Source: Spirochaetales bacterium | GTDB lineage: Bacteria; Spirochaetota; Spirochaetia; SZUA-6; JAFGRV01 | NCBI GenBank assembly: GCA_016930085.1 | Contig: JAFGHO010000093.1 | Location: forward strand, 1-64,000 | Direction: 5' to 3' | DNA length: 64,000 bases | Shown here: in pieces, positions 1 through 9,447 of the stretch | How the letters are laid out: every line of letters starts with the position of its first letter | Position numbering within the stretch: position 1 is the stretch's first letter | Notes under the pieces: model-generated | What the model was told of the DNA's origin: nothing | The model's input: the letters and a program-made list of their open reading frames with translations, nothing else | Database searches by the model: none | Program-made: the position numbers and the translations under genes

Positions 1-3000
1 CTTGTTCCGGTGAATGTTGCTTCCCGCTTCGTCTTCATCGCCTTCCTGCCAGAAGGGGTCTTCGGGTGCGATAACGGAAACGCCGAGATTTTCCGGTATT
101 TCGAAAATTCCATTGTCCGCGTCCCTCCCCCGGATAACGACGGAGAACGGCCTGCAGAGTTCATTGGTGTTCGGTATCCAGCGGTCGGGGATGCCGTACA
201 TATCCTGCTGAAACACGATGTCGCAGCTTATTCCGGCCACTTCCGGGGATAATTCCGAACCGAGTGTCGTCGCGGCCGCTTCCGCGCTTTCAGGTGAATC
301 GCCAAGCTCGTTGAAGGAGCGGACGGTATAGGTGTATGAGGTCTCCGGCAGCAATGCATACGAATCCTGATACGTCGTCACGTTCGCTTCATTAATAACG
401 ATGTCTTCTTCGAGATCGTTCCGCTTTATTTTGAAACCATTTTCATTGTGTGAATTGTCGTTCCAGGCGAGACGTATCCGTTTGTGGGAAACGGCGGCCG
501 CGCTTAAATCAGAAGGAGGAGCCGGGATTGTCTGGGGTGTTTTTATACTTTGGACAGATGTGGCGACGGCGCCTGCGCAATTGACGGAAAGGACCCTGTA
601 TGAATACTCCGTATTCGAAAGAATATTGGTGTCGGTAAAACGCCTTGTACTCACGCCGATTTCATCCGCTATTGTTGTAAAATCTTCATCGCCGGTCTTT
701 CTTTCAATCCTGAAGTGGGTGATTTTGTCTTCACTCGAATATTCCCAATCAATGATGATATTGAAAACATCCGTTTCGGGCTCCGTCACTTCAAGGACGA
801 GACCTGACGGACGCGGGGGAGGAACAATACCTTTAACGGTAAACAAAACCTTGTTGACGATATGTGCATATGTTTTCAGATCGTGATAGTAATTGCTTAC
901 CGGTAATTCGACAGATGCCCATCCCTGTACTCCGCAGACATGATCGAAAGAAAAAATGTATGCATTCGCGTTAAAATCATCGATAAATTTATTGACAACA
1001 CGGTTGTTTTCATTCGTATCCGAAAGTCCATCTATTTTCAAGCAATGATCGGTGAGGGGAAAATAAATATTTTCATCATCCTTCATGAAAAGATATGTAT
1101 TTTCAAGCTGTTCAATGGCGGGCTGATCATATGCTTCAAGACCGTATGCCCCCTGGACAAACAGCAGTTTTTCGTCTTCATTCGCATCAATGGTGAAAAG
1201 GTTTAGTAATTTTGAAATCGTCAGGTCGAGTTTGTATATTGGGGGATCGAACGGACTTATATTATCATCAATCAAACAGCTGTCTTTTGTAAATTTGCCG
1301 GGATCACAGAGGTATTCATACGGCAAAACGTAAGGTCCTTCCGTAATATTGTGATTGCCGTCAACTTTTGCGACGATTGTATTACGGTCTGCGGGAGGCC
1401 AGAAATGAACGGTACTGCCGATAAACGCCCAGTCAGCGTTAGCGGCAGGAGCGGAATCAGGGGTTAACGTCATTTCAAGTACGTAAGTTCCCGGGTTTCC
1501 TGAAAAGTTGTATACCAATACCCACCATGTACCGCTTGACGGAAAAGTAATATTTACCTTGTCGTCACCAGTATTTTTCCCATATGCACAATAATCAGTA
1601 ACAACGCCGTTATTAATTACGGGTAAGGATTCATATTGAATATAAATATCGAAGTCAGTTACTCCTCCCGGACAAGTAACCGTTATTTCCAAATCATCGT
1701 AGATTTCATTATCGGGAACGACAATTTTATAAGGAATACTATCATGTCCATTTAATGATCCAGATATTTTTTGTACAATTTTTTGATTTATTTCAGGCAA
1801 ATTTTCTTTATGCGGTATAAGGAAAAAGAAAAAGGAATAAATCTCTTTCTCGAGCTTTTCATTGTGTATTATGTCATCGTCATTGGTATCTCCAAACAAT
1901 TTATAAATATGGTATTTGAAGTTGCCGTCATCTTTTTTAATATCATAGATTATTTGATTGTCTGACATGACATTGAAACCTGATTCATTTAAATTAATAA
2001 ACTTTATATATTCTCCTCCGGTAGGATCAAGATCATTAAGCCGTATCACGTCTTTACCGCTGATGAATATCTTTGCAGTATAAATATCTTCGGGAAAAGT
2101 TTTTTTTCTTTCTAATAGTACTTTTATGGCAACCATACGTTCCAGATCGAGTTCCGAATTGTTAAATTCGATCATATAACGTGAATAATTCTCCTCACAA
2201 TGATTTGTATAAAAATAATCAAGATAAGGTGAATAAAGAATATGGTTATGTAGTCCCGTACACTTTATAGGCCATATTATATCATTATCATAGATGGAAG
2301 AAAAAACGACGGTGTCATAACTTAAATAATCCCATAATGAATCATTGCTTGCATTGGGAAGCCCGAAACGTTTGAGTACATCGGAATCCAGCCTGAAATA
2401 AGGGTCTCTTCCGCCCTCTCCCTCGAAATATTTTAGAATATCCGTACTATATTCACATTCTTTTCCTGTGAGAAAATAGTATAATCCTTTTACCAATTCC
2501 TGTAATGTATATCCCGGATTCTCTTTCTTTCCGAATAATTCCACTATTTTACCTAAATTAATTATACTTTCATTCGGTAAATTCGATTGTTCGTAGCCCT
2601 GTTTATAATCCCTGTCATAATAATTCCCGTTATCAAGCAATTCATATAAAAGGCTTTCAGCGTCACATTTATTATTAAGACTAGAGATATATAATTTTAA
2701 TTCATTGTTTTGCGAAAAACCAAGATTTATTCTTTGCGTATCAGAATAATACGAACTGCCATTTTCATTATAATTTTCATCCAGTAAAGCCTTGCAGAAA
2801 TTTTCAAGGTAATCATTGATATTGAATCCGATGGTACCAAGTGTCAACACTTTGTTACCGGTAATTGTATAGATATCAAAATCGGCTTCGGTATAATCAT
2901 AATTGCCTATTAACGGAATATCGACGCTTTTTATAAAATTACCGGGATAACAGGCATCAAGCGGATATGGGTCTTCCGTGTTTATGATGCCATCCCCGTC

Positions 3001-3231
3001 AAAATCATCCATCACATATTCACCGTTATTTTTTATAAAACCTATATGCCTCGTCCTTCGCTTTTCAGGGAAAATTTGCCTGTAATACATGTCAACATCA
3101 TTTAATGTTGGTCCAAAAGGCTTTGTCCTTTCTGCCCGTGTAGTTATTCCTAGAAAGTAACAGGAGAAGAGAGAAACAAACAGCATGAAAACAGCAATTT
3201 GCTTAATAAATAAAGATTTTTTATTTTTCAA
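1..3231 (-). CDS. Large exported protein with PPC-like and fibronectin-III modules (3' end beyond window)
   Basis: Reading the minus strand, the frame is open without a stop from position 3243 to base 1, so at least 1077 codons are present and the C-terminus lies outside the window. I place the start at TTG 3231, nine bases after an AAGGA Shine-Dalgarno; an internal ATG at 3186 would cut the signal peptide. Residues 1-33 are a signal peptide (KNKK, hydrophobic core, TRA cleavage site). A calcium-loop DFDGDGIINTEDPYPLD lies near residue 70. About residues 510-590 resemble a bacterial pre-peptidase C-terminal (PPC) beta-sandwich. Two fibronectin-III domains follow (about 800-895 and 900-985). 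The domain mix fits a surface or secreted carbohydrate- or protein-binding protein; no catalytic motif was recognised. The first ~900 bases (the FnIII part) are clearly richer in G+C than the rest of the gene. Confidence 0.85.
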   Translation of the reverse strand, partial: MKNKKSLFIKQIAVFMLFVSLFSCYFLGITTRAERTKPFGPTLNDVDMYYRQIFPEKRRTRHIGFIKNNGEYVMDDFDGDGIINTEDPYPLDACYPGNFIKSVDIPLIGNYDYTEADFDIYTITGNKVLTLGTIGFNINDYLENFCKALLDENYNENGSSYYSDTQRINLGFSQNNELKLYISSLNNKCDAESLLYELLDNGNYYDRDYKQGYEQSNLPNESIINLGKIVELFGKKENPGYTLQELVKGLYYFLTGKECEYSTDILKYFEGEGGRDPYFRLDSDVLKRFGLPNASNDSLWDYLSYDTVVFSSIYDNDIIWPIKCTGLHNHILYSPYLDYFYTNHCEENYSRYMIEFNNSELDLERMVAIKVLLERKKTFPEDIYTAKIFISGKDVIRLNDLDPTGGEYIKFINLNESGFNVMSDNQIIYDIKKDDGNFKYHIYKLFGDTNDDDIIHNEKLEKEIYSFFFFLIPHKENLPEINQKIVQKISGSLNGHDSIPYKIVVPDNEIYDDLEITVTCPGGVTDFDIYIQYESLPVINNGVVTDYCAYGKNTGDDKVNITFPSSGTWWVLVYNFSGNPGTYVLEMTLTPDSAPAANADWAFIGSTVHFWPPADRNTIVAKVDGNHNITEGPYVLPYEYLCDPGKFTKDSCLIDDNISPFDPPIYKLDLTISKLLNLFTIDANEDEKLLFVQGAYGLEAYDQPAIEQLENTYLFMKDDENIYFPLTDHCLKIDGLSDTNENNRVVNKFIDDFNANAYIFSFDHVCGVQGWASVELPVSNYYHDLKTYAHIVNKVLFTVKGIVPPPRPSGLVLEVTEPETDVFNIIIDWEYSSEDKITHFRIERKTGDEDFTTIADEIGVSTRRFTDTNILSNTEYSYRVLSVNCAGAVATSVQSIKTPQTIPAPPSDLSAAAVSHKRIRLAWNDNSHNENGFKIKRNDLEEDIVINEANVTTYQDSYALLPETSYTYTVRSFNELGDSPESAEAAATTLGSELSPEVAGISCDIVFQQDMYGIPDRWIPNTNELCRPFSVVIRGRDADNGIFEIPENLGVSVIAPEDPFWQEGDEDEAGSNIHRNK

Positions 3232-3756
3232 TAATATTATTCCTTATAGAATTATAAAATTTGTCCTTCTTTATAGACGGAATTCTTCTATATTAGTAAA
3301 ACGTACTACAAAATCGACACTCTCTTTTCTTTATTATAAAAATATATATATTCTTTCTGTCTTTTCTTATTCCGGCTTTTCAATGTTTACTATATTAACG
3401 CCATTTTTATAAAAATTAGTGTTAGTTTATCATATTTTATAATAAGCTGTCAATATAAAAATATATTTTTCTCTAAATATTTTTATTTGGATACTTGACT
3501 TTAATATATTATTATGATATGATCGCCCTTGTGCAAACATAGTTAAATGTATCTAAATGAGTCAAAATAAAAGATAACGATAATCGAAAAAGGTGATAAT
3601 AAATAATTTATGAATTTGATATATTTATCTGCCTCTTAATACGTCTTTATAATCTTTGCTGAAAAAAAATTATAAAGGTCATAATGTTGTTAATGCAGAT
3701 AAATAGTTGTCTTGTTTATAATTATAAATAGATATTCAAGAAAGCGGCAGAAAGTA
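3232..3756. other. AT-rich divergent intergenic region
   Basis: This 525-base stretch separates two divergently transcribed genes for giant exported proteins. It is visibly very AT-rich (long runs of A and T, few GC dinucleotides). It carries the 1-3231 gene's ribosome binding site at its left side and a good plus-strand promoter in the middle. Short plus-strand open frames here have no ribosome binding site and no protein character. I see no RNA gene or long inverted repeat. Confidence 0.6.
3495..3523 (+). promoter_or_regulatory. Sigma-70 type promoter for the 3757-9390 gene
   Basis: TTGACT at 3495-3500, a 17-base spacer and TATGAT at 3518-3523 match the housekeeping consensus at 10 of 12 positions. 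Transcription would begin near 3530, leaving a 5' leader of roughly 225 bases before the ATG at 3757. In so AT-rich a region chance matches are common, but the perfect spacing and position support it. Confidence 0.55.
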
Positions 3757-6700
3757 ATGAAAAAACACATATTATTTTTTTTATATATATTATCGGGCTA
3801 TTTCCTGCATGGACAGCAAACAATTGATACATCTCTTTTCCAATATGAAAGAAAAATAGACAACCAGCATATAAAGGATGAATATAATGTAACATATGAC
3901 TTTATAAACAGCGTATATGCGATAGATATAAACGAGTATGACAACAGCTATTATTATGCTTCCATAATCGATGACGGTTATAATGTGGGCTTTTATCTCG
4001 ACGATACAGGACACGCGGATTGTTATGCATATAATTCTTCAAATGAAGAACGGTTTCTCGATTTTGCAGGAAAAGTCGCTTTGACCAAATCGGGAAGAAT
4101 TTACGTTGTCGACAATATTAGTAACGAAATCTATTTCTGGAACAAAAACAGCCTTGGTTTCGAACCGGAGGGTAAAATAGATTTTGAGTTTTCATATATT
4201 CAAGACATTTGTTGCGGTGAAGACGATTGCCTGTATATTCTGGATATAAATGAAAAAAAAATATATAAATATTCAACCGCAATTGATACTTTCATAAATT
4301 TCCCGGATACAAAATTCTGTTATACGTCATATTATAATAAAAGCTCTTCAACATGGGGATATGCGTCCGGCATGGCTGTCAGTGACGGTTATATTTATAT
4401 GATTTTCAATCATGCGGCAATTATAAAACTGGACGAAACAGGCAATCTTATCGACTATTTCGTTATCGACAGTACATCGCTCGGTTTATCTTCATATTCG
4501 ACGAAGTTCGCGTCCGACACATGGCTTGAAAATATAAATATAGGGCCATATAAAAATATATATGTATTGGACACAGCAAATCAAAAAATCCATATATTCA
4601 ATCCCGAACTTGAATATATTTGTTCCTGGCACGATCCTGAACATCCTGTCGGCACAGACGCAACCGATTTGTGTTTTGCGCCGGGGAGTTATAGCATGTA
4701 TATTTCACATACATGGGGGGCATATGAATTTGTTTTACGGCCAGGGTTATGCGGCTTCAGTACTCAGGATTCATTTCTCTATCCGGATTGCGTGAACGAA
4801 AATTATAAGGGCTTGGCTATCGATATAAGTTTTTTGGGAGAAGGAAATGCGAAAATTAATATTACAGGTAATGACATAGCGATTACATTACTAAACAAAT
4901 ACTCATCCTTCTCAAATAAAGCTTCACATTTCAGGAGTTATTGGGACGGCAAGGATAATGATGGGAATATCGTGCCGTATGGAGCATATGAGATAGAGTT
5001 TATATTTAATGATTCATTAATATCGAGTGTATCTGTCGATGTTCTCAACTTTCAAGGTGTCGAGATACTTAATGATGAGTACACTGAAATAAGCAACTCG
5101 GAAACAATCGATTATAATTATAGAATTATTGAAAATGGATTTCTCACTATTTCTATTGTAAAACCAGGAGATTTTAATGATATTGAGTGGGAAAATGTTG
5201 TCAATAAAATTAAAATTATTCAAGGCGATTATACTGAAACGATAACAGATACAGACTTACCTGATGGTTATTACTGTGTCGCGTTTAAAATAGTGCCTCC
5301 TGCTTTAATTCTAAGAAATGCAAAGCCTGTGACGTCAGCCGCATATTTCAGTATAAATGATAACGATTTGGAGCTTAGTGATATAACGCTTCTCTCAGGC
5401 GGATTTAGCCCCCATAGTGTCACGGCAAACAAGATCAAATCTCAATTTAATCTCAGTGAAACATCCATGATAAGTGCTTATATATATGACGAGAAGAACA
5501 ATCATATAATAACACTCATCGATAATGTTATCTTCTCCGATGGAACAAATGAAATCGAGTGGGACGGATATAATTCTCAAAACCAAATGGTGCCTGACGG
5601 CAATTATTGTTTCATGGTTCAGGCTGCATCAATCGGGATGCCTGGTTCTCCTGCACAAAAACAAAGTTCTTATTTTATTCTTGATGCATCACCTGTTGAA
5701 ATTGAAATTACCGGTGAACAATCAATTTATTACATATCACCCGACGAACCGTCAAGTATTGGCGTGCAGGATTCATTGGATCTCACAATAAATTTTAATA
5801 AAGATGTAAATGTTTCAGCACGAATAGTAGACAAAAAAGAAAGAGAAATAAATGCAATAATTTCCGGCCTTAATGTTACATGCGGAAATGAATTGCAGCT
5901 GCAATGGGATGGAATGGATTATGAATACAATTATGCAGAAGACGGTAGATATGCCATTATCATCGAAGCAATAGATATATACGGAAGCTTTGGTGAATGC
6001 AAAATTCCGGTCATTGTTGACAACAACAAATCAGTAGATGAAATAAATAACGAAGGAATAACAGGTTATAATGAATATCAGGTTGATGATGATACGGATA
6101 CTTTTATCGAAGATTTGAAAACAGTAAAAATCGATGGCGGCCATGTCATCGCATGGAATGATCTTGATAACGAAATTCATAACGTAATAATATATAACGA
6201 TTCAGGTGTTCCAAAAAGCAAGCAAATAAGCATAATTCCGGATTCATATGGCTTCTCGCGTGAATATTTTATTTCAAAAACGCCGGATGGATTTGTCATT
6301 ATATGGCTTGAGACTGATGTAAATTTCAACTTCGATATTTTAAAAGCACAACAATTTGATGATTCCGGTAAAGAAATAGGAGAAAAACTGGAATTAATAA
6401 GAATCGCAGACTCAAGTTATAAAGTTAAGGGTATAGCATGTACAGAAACAGATGACGGTTACGCATTATTATGGACGCATCAAGATGGAAATACACTTTT
6501 TGTGCAATTTTTTGATAAATATTTCAAAGCAATAAATAATCCGCATATAATTACAGAAAATACGACAGGATTTGTATCAGCCGAAACAACTGGAAGCGGA
6601 ATTATGGCTTTATGGCAATCCGAGCAGGAAAATAACCCTGGTTACTACAAGACATATGTAAAAAAAATAGAACAAGACGATCCTCTATCCGAAAATTTGA

Positions 6701-9390
6701 TTGAGATATATACCGGCGATAAAATAAAATCGAAATTGATAAAATCGAACGCGGGTTTTATTGTGGTGGGACCATTTACAGGTTCTTATATTACGGCGGT
6801 ACAATTGGATAATGACGGGCATAAAACAGGAAAAGAAATTATTATAAACGATCAATTTTATAATCATAGCTACGATGAAAGCGGACCTGATGCCATAAAA
6901 ATCGATGACGGTTTTATTGTCGCATGGTATACGTTAAACTGGCGTATTGCGGCAAGACGTATCGATGAAAGCTTTGCGCCTGTGGGTCGGGAAATAATTC
7001 TAAATACATCAACTATGGACACGTATAATCCTGTGTTATGTCCATCTGCGGATGGTTTTATTGCTGCATGGTTGCTTTCGAAAAAACCCGATCCGGATGG
7101 TAATAGATATTTTAGAGCTGTTTTTTCACGGCAATTCGATGTTTCTCATCCGGTTACAGGAGGAAATCTTTATGCAGAAATCCAGTATCCATTACATGAC
7201 AGCCTCCCCACAGATGAAATTTTATATATACGGGGCATAATCGACGACGCGAATATAGACCGTTTCACTTTATCTTTGATAGATCAGGATAATATCGGTA
7301 AATATCTTATCACTCAATTTGACAGAAACATCGATGGAAATATATATTGTCTTGATACATGTTATTTAGTAAAAGGACATCGACATACACTGAGGCTTGA
7401 AGCATGGGACAAGGCCGGTAATTATAAAAATCACATGGTTGATTTCTATCCTCAACAAAGCAGCAACCATTATCTTCTTTCATATGATATACCTGATCCT
7501 TTTTGTTCAAAAACGAAACATCTTTACGTAAATTTCTCACTATTGCAACCTGCATTCGTTGAATTCACTATGATTAATTGCAGAAATGAAATAGTCGATA
7601 CAGTTGACCTTGGTCTACTACCTGTTGATGATAATGAAGCATCTTTTTATACAGCAGATTTGGAAGAAGGGGCTTATCAACTATTAATTACTTTGAAAGC
7701 TTCCGATGATACATGGGTACAGGAAAGAATAAACGACTTCACCATCGACAACAGCATCCCTGAAATATTCCTGAATGATTTTACAGCCATATTGTCAAAT
7801 CAAAACAATGTAGATATACAATTAAATATCCATGAACAAAATCTGGAGATGATGTCAATAGAATTAATTGATTCTGATTATAATACCATAAAGAAAGATG
7901 AATCAGAAAATATAATTGAATTATTTTCATTCAATCCTTCCGTTTTATCCGAAGGCAGGTATGACCTGATAATCTCTGCAATCGACAAGTCCGGCAACAA
8001 TAATCAGCTCATTGAAAATATATATATTGACAGAACGCCGCCTCAAATCAATATCATGAGTCCAAATCACGCCGATATATTGTCAGGGGAAATCCATATA
8101 GAAGCAGATATCATCGAAGAAACAGAATTTCATGAGTATAATATTTATTATTCAATAGATTCCGGTGAGGAGAATTTACTTCTATCAGGGAATGAATCTT
8201 ATATTAATACGGAATGGAATTCGGGAACGGTAATAAACGATACATTTGAACTTGAATTAAGATTTCTAGCGGCAGATAGTGCGGGCAATTATAATGAAGA
8301 AACGAGAAATGTAATTGTATGCAACCGCAAACCAAAAGTGAATATCGAATTCAATTGTATTAACTATACCGAAAGCATGCAATACTTCGTTAATAACGAA
8401 AACAGTATTGTTTTGAGTGCATCGACGGAATCCGAATATTCATCGATTACAAACATATATTTTTCCCATTCCAGTCCATATAATGATATGCAAGTATATA
8501 TTGAACCGGTAACACTGCCGGCCGGTGTTCATGAATTTCACTATTATGCGGAAGACTCATTGGGTAATATAAGCGAAGAATCGATAGCAATCATTAACGT
8601 TGACACAGCACCGCCGGAATTGTCCCATACGATTATCAAAACACACTATGTAGCGGAAACAACGACCTTCATATCCTCTGAAAATATTATTATAGTCTAT
8701 TGTAATGAGTCGGGATTTCCAAAATCAGGGATAGCACGTCTTGAATATAAAATAAATGATGATGAATGGATTTCACAGGAAGAACTATATAAGAATCAGT
8801 ATCTATATATACAAGTCGAAGATGAAGGATTTGCTGAGATTACAATAATTTCGGAAGACAACGTTAATAATCAAACAGAAAAAAATCTCGGCACATTCTA
8901 TATCGACAATACGGCGCCGGAAACACAAATGGATACAAATATTCAATTAACCGGCGGCCCGGAGATTTTCTCGGCACAAACAGGCTTGACATGTGAATGG
9001 TCGGCAAGCGATTCATCAAGCGGCGTTTATGAGACTGTCGTGACGATAAATGAGGAAGCTGTTTCAAACGGTGACTTGTCTTATACGTTTACCGCGGAAG
9101 GAATGTACACAATAGCATATTACAGTACCGATAATGCAGGCAACATAGAAGCAACAAATAATATTGTCATCGAAATAGAACAGGCTGAAATGGTATTGGG
9201 AGATGTAAATGGCGATGGTGCAATAAACATTATCGATGCCCTAAAGACGGCGCAGTACTATGTCGGTCTGGATCCTTCAAACTTCAATCCCGTTGCGGCT
9301 GATACCGATTGTAACGGCACTATAAATATAGTCGACGCCCTCATCATCGCCCGGTATTATGTCGGGAGTATATCAGTATTTTGCGATTAA
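3757..9390 (+). CDS. Giant exported multi-domain protein with C-terminal dockerin
   Basis: About 1877 residues. I start at ATG 3757 because it gives a clean signal peptide (MKKHILFFLYILSGYFLHG); an in-frame TTG 45 bases upstream only adds a charged tail. Residues about 60-330 look like a beta-propeller (repeated 'IYVVD', 'LYILD', 'IYVLD' strands). Three FlgD/Ig-like modules follow, each with a W-D-G-x-(D/N) signature (YWDGKDNDGN, EWDGYNSQNQ, QWDGMDYEYN). A second propeller-like region covers about 780-1130, then Ig-like modules with a D-x-(T)-(A/P)-P-P motif. Residues about 1812-1877 are a type I dockerin: two DxNxDGxxNIxDAL calcium loops, each followed by a (Q/R)YYVG helix end. No catalytic domain was recognised; it is probably a surface scaffold or binding protein. 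Codon use is AT-rich, unlike the rest of the window. Confidence 0.85.
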   Translation: MKKHILFFLYILSGYFLHGQQTIDTSLFQYERKIDNQHIKDEYNVTYDFINSVYAIDINEYDNSYYYASIIDDGYNVGFYLDDTGHADCYAYNSSNEERFLDFAGKVALTKSGRIYVVDNISNEIYFWNKNSLGFEPEGKIDFEFSYIQDICCGEDDCLYILDINEKKIYKYSTAIDTFINFPDTKFCYTSYYNKSSSTWGYASGMAVSDGYIYMIFNHAAIIKLDETGNLIDYFVIDSTSLGLSSYSTKFASDTWLENINIGPYKNIYVLDTANQKIHIFNPELEYICSWHDPEHPVGTDATDLCFAPGSYSMYISHTWGAYEFVLRPGLCGFSTQDSFLYPDCVNENYKGLAIDISFLGEGNAKINITGNDIAITLLNKYSSFSNKASHFRSYWDGKDNDGNIVPYGAYEIEFIFNDSLISSVSVDVLNFQGVEILNDEYTEISNSETIDYNYRIIENGFLTISIVKPGDFNDIEWENVVNKIKIIQGDYTETITDTDLPDGYYCVAFKIVPPALILRNAKPVTSAAYFSINDNDLELSDITLLSGGFSPHSVTANKIKSQFNLSETSMISAYIYDEKNNHIITLIDNVIFSDGTNEIEWDGYNSQNQMVPDGNYCFMVQAASIGMPGSPAQKQSSYFILDASPVEIEITGEQSIYYISPDEPSSIGVQDSLDLTINFNKDVNVSARIVDKKEREINAIISGLNVTCGNELQLQWDGMDYEYNYAEDGRYAIIIEAIDIYGSFGECKIPVIVDNNKSVDEINNEGITGYNEYQVDDDTDTFIEDLKTVKIDGGHVIAWNDLDNEIHNVIIYNDSGVPKSKQISIIPDSYGFSREYFISKTPDGFVIIWLETDVNFNFDILKAQQFDDSGKEIGEKLELIRIADSSYKVKGIACTETDDGYALLWTHQDGNTLFVQFFDKYFKAINNPHIITENTTGFVSAETTGSGIMALWQSEQENNPGYYKTYVKKIEQDDPLSENLIEIYTGDKIKSKLIKSNAGFIVVGPFTGSYITAVQLDNDGHKTGKEIIINDQFYNHSYDESGPDAIKIDDGFIVAWYTLNWRIAARRIDESFAPVGREIILNTSTMDTYNPVLCPSADGFIAAWLLSKKPDPDGNRYFRAVFSRQFDVSHPVTGGNLYAEIQYPLHDSLPTDEILYIRGIIDDANIDRFTLSLIDQDNIGKYLITQFDRNIDGNIYCLDTCYLVKGHRHTLRLEAWDKAGNYKNHMVDFYPQQSSNHYLLSYDIPDPFCSKTKHLYVNFSLLQPAFVEFTMINCRNEIVDTVDLGLLPVDDNEASFYTADLEEGAYQLLITLKASDDTWVQERINDFTIDNSIPEIFLNDFTAILSNQNNVDIQLNIHEQNLEMMSIELIDSDYNTIKKDESENIIELFSFNPSVLSEGRYDLIISAIDKSGNNNQLIENIYIDRTPPQINIMSPNHADILSGEIHIEADIIEETEFHEYNIYYSIDSGEENLLLSGNESYINTEWNSGTVINDTFELELRFLAADSAGNYNEETRNVIVCNRKPKVNIEFNCINYTESMQYFVNNENSIVLSASTESEYSSITNIYFSHSSPYNDMQVYIEPVTLPAGVHEFHYYAEDSLGNISEESIAIINVDTAPPELSHTIIKTHYVAETTTFISSENIIIVYCNESGFPKSGIARLEYKINDDEWISQEELYKNQYLYIQVEDEGFAEITIISEDNVNNQTEKNLGTFYIDNTAPETQMDTNIQLTGGPEIFSAQTGLTCEWSASDSSSGVYETVVTINEEAVSNGDLSYTFTAEGMYTIAYYSTDNAGNIEATNNIVIEIEQAEMVLGDVNGDGAINIIDALKTAQYYVGLDPSNFNPVAADTDCNGTINIVDALIIARYYVGSISVFCD

Positions 9391-9447
9391 AAAAAACCCC
9401 GCCCGGCGCTATCCGTTCAGTACACATGAACGCCCCTCGCTTCGCGC

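Noticed and set aside
9391-9447. Possible bidirectional terminator between the two convergent dockerin genes
   Set aside because: An A-run and GC-rich stretch are present, but I could not build a convincing stem on either strand.
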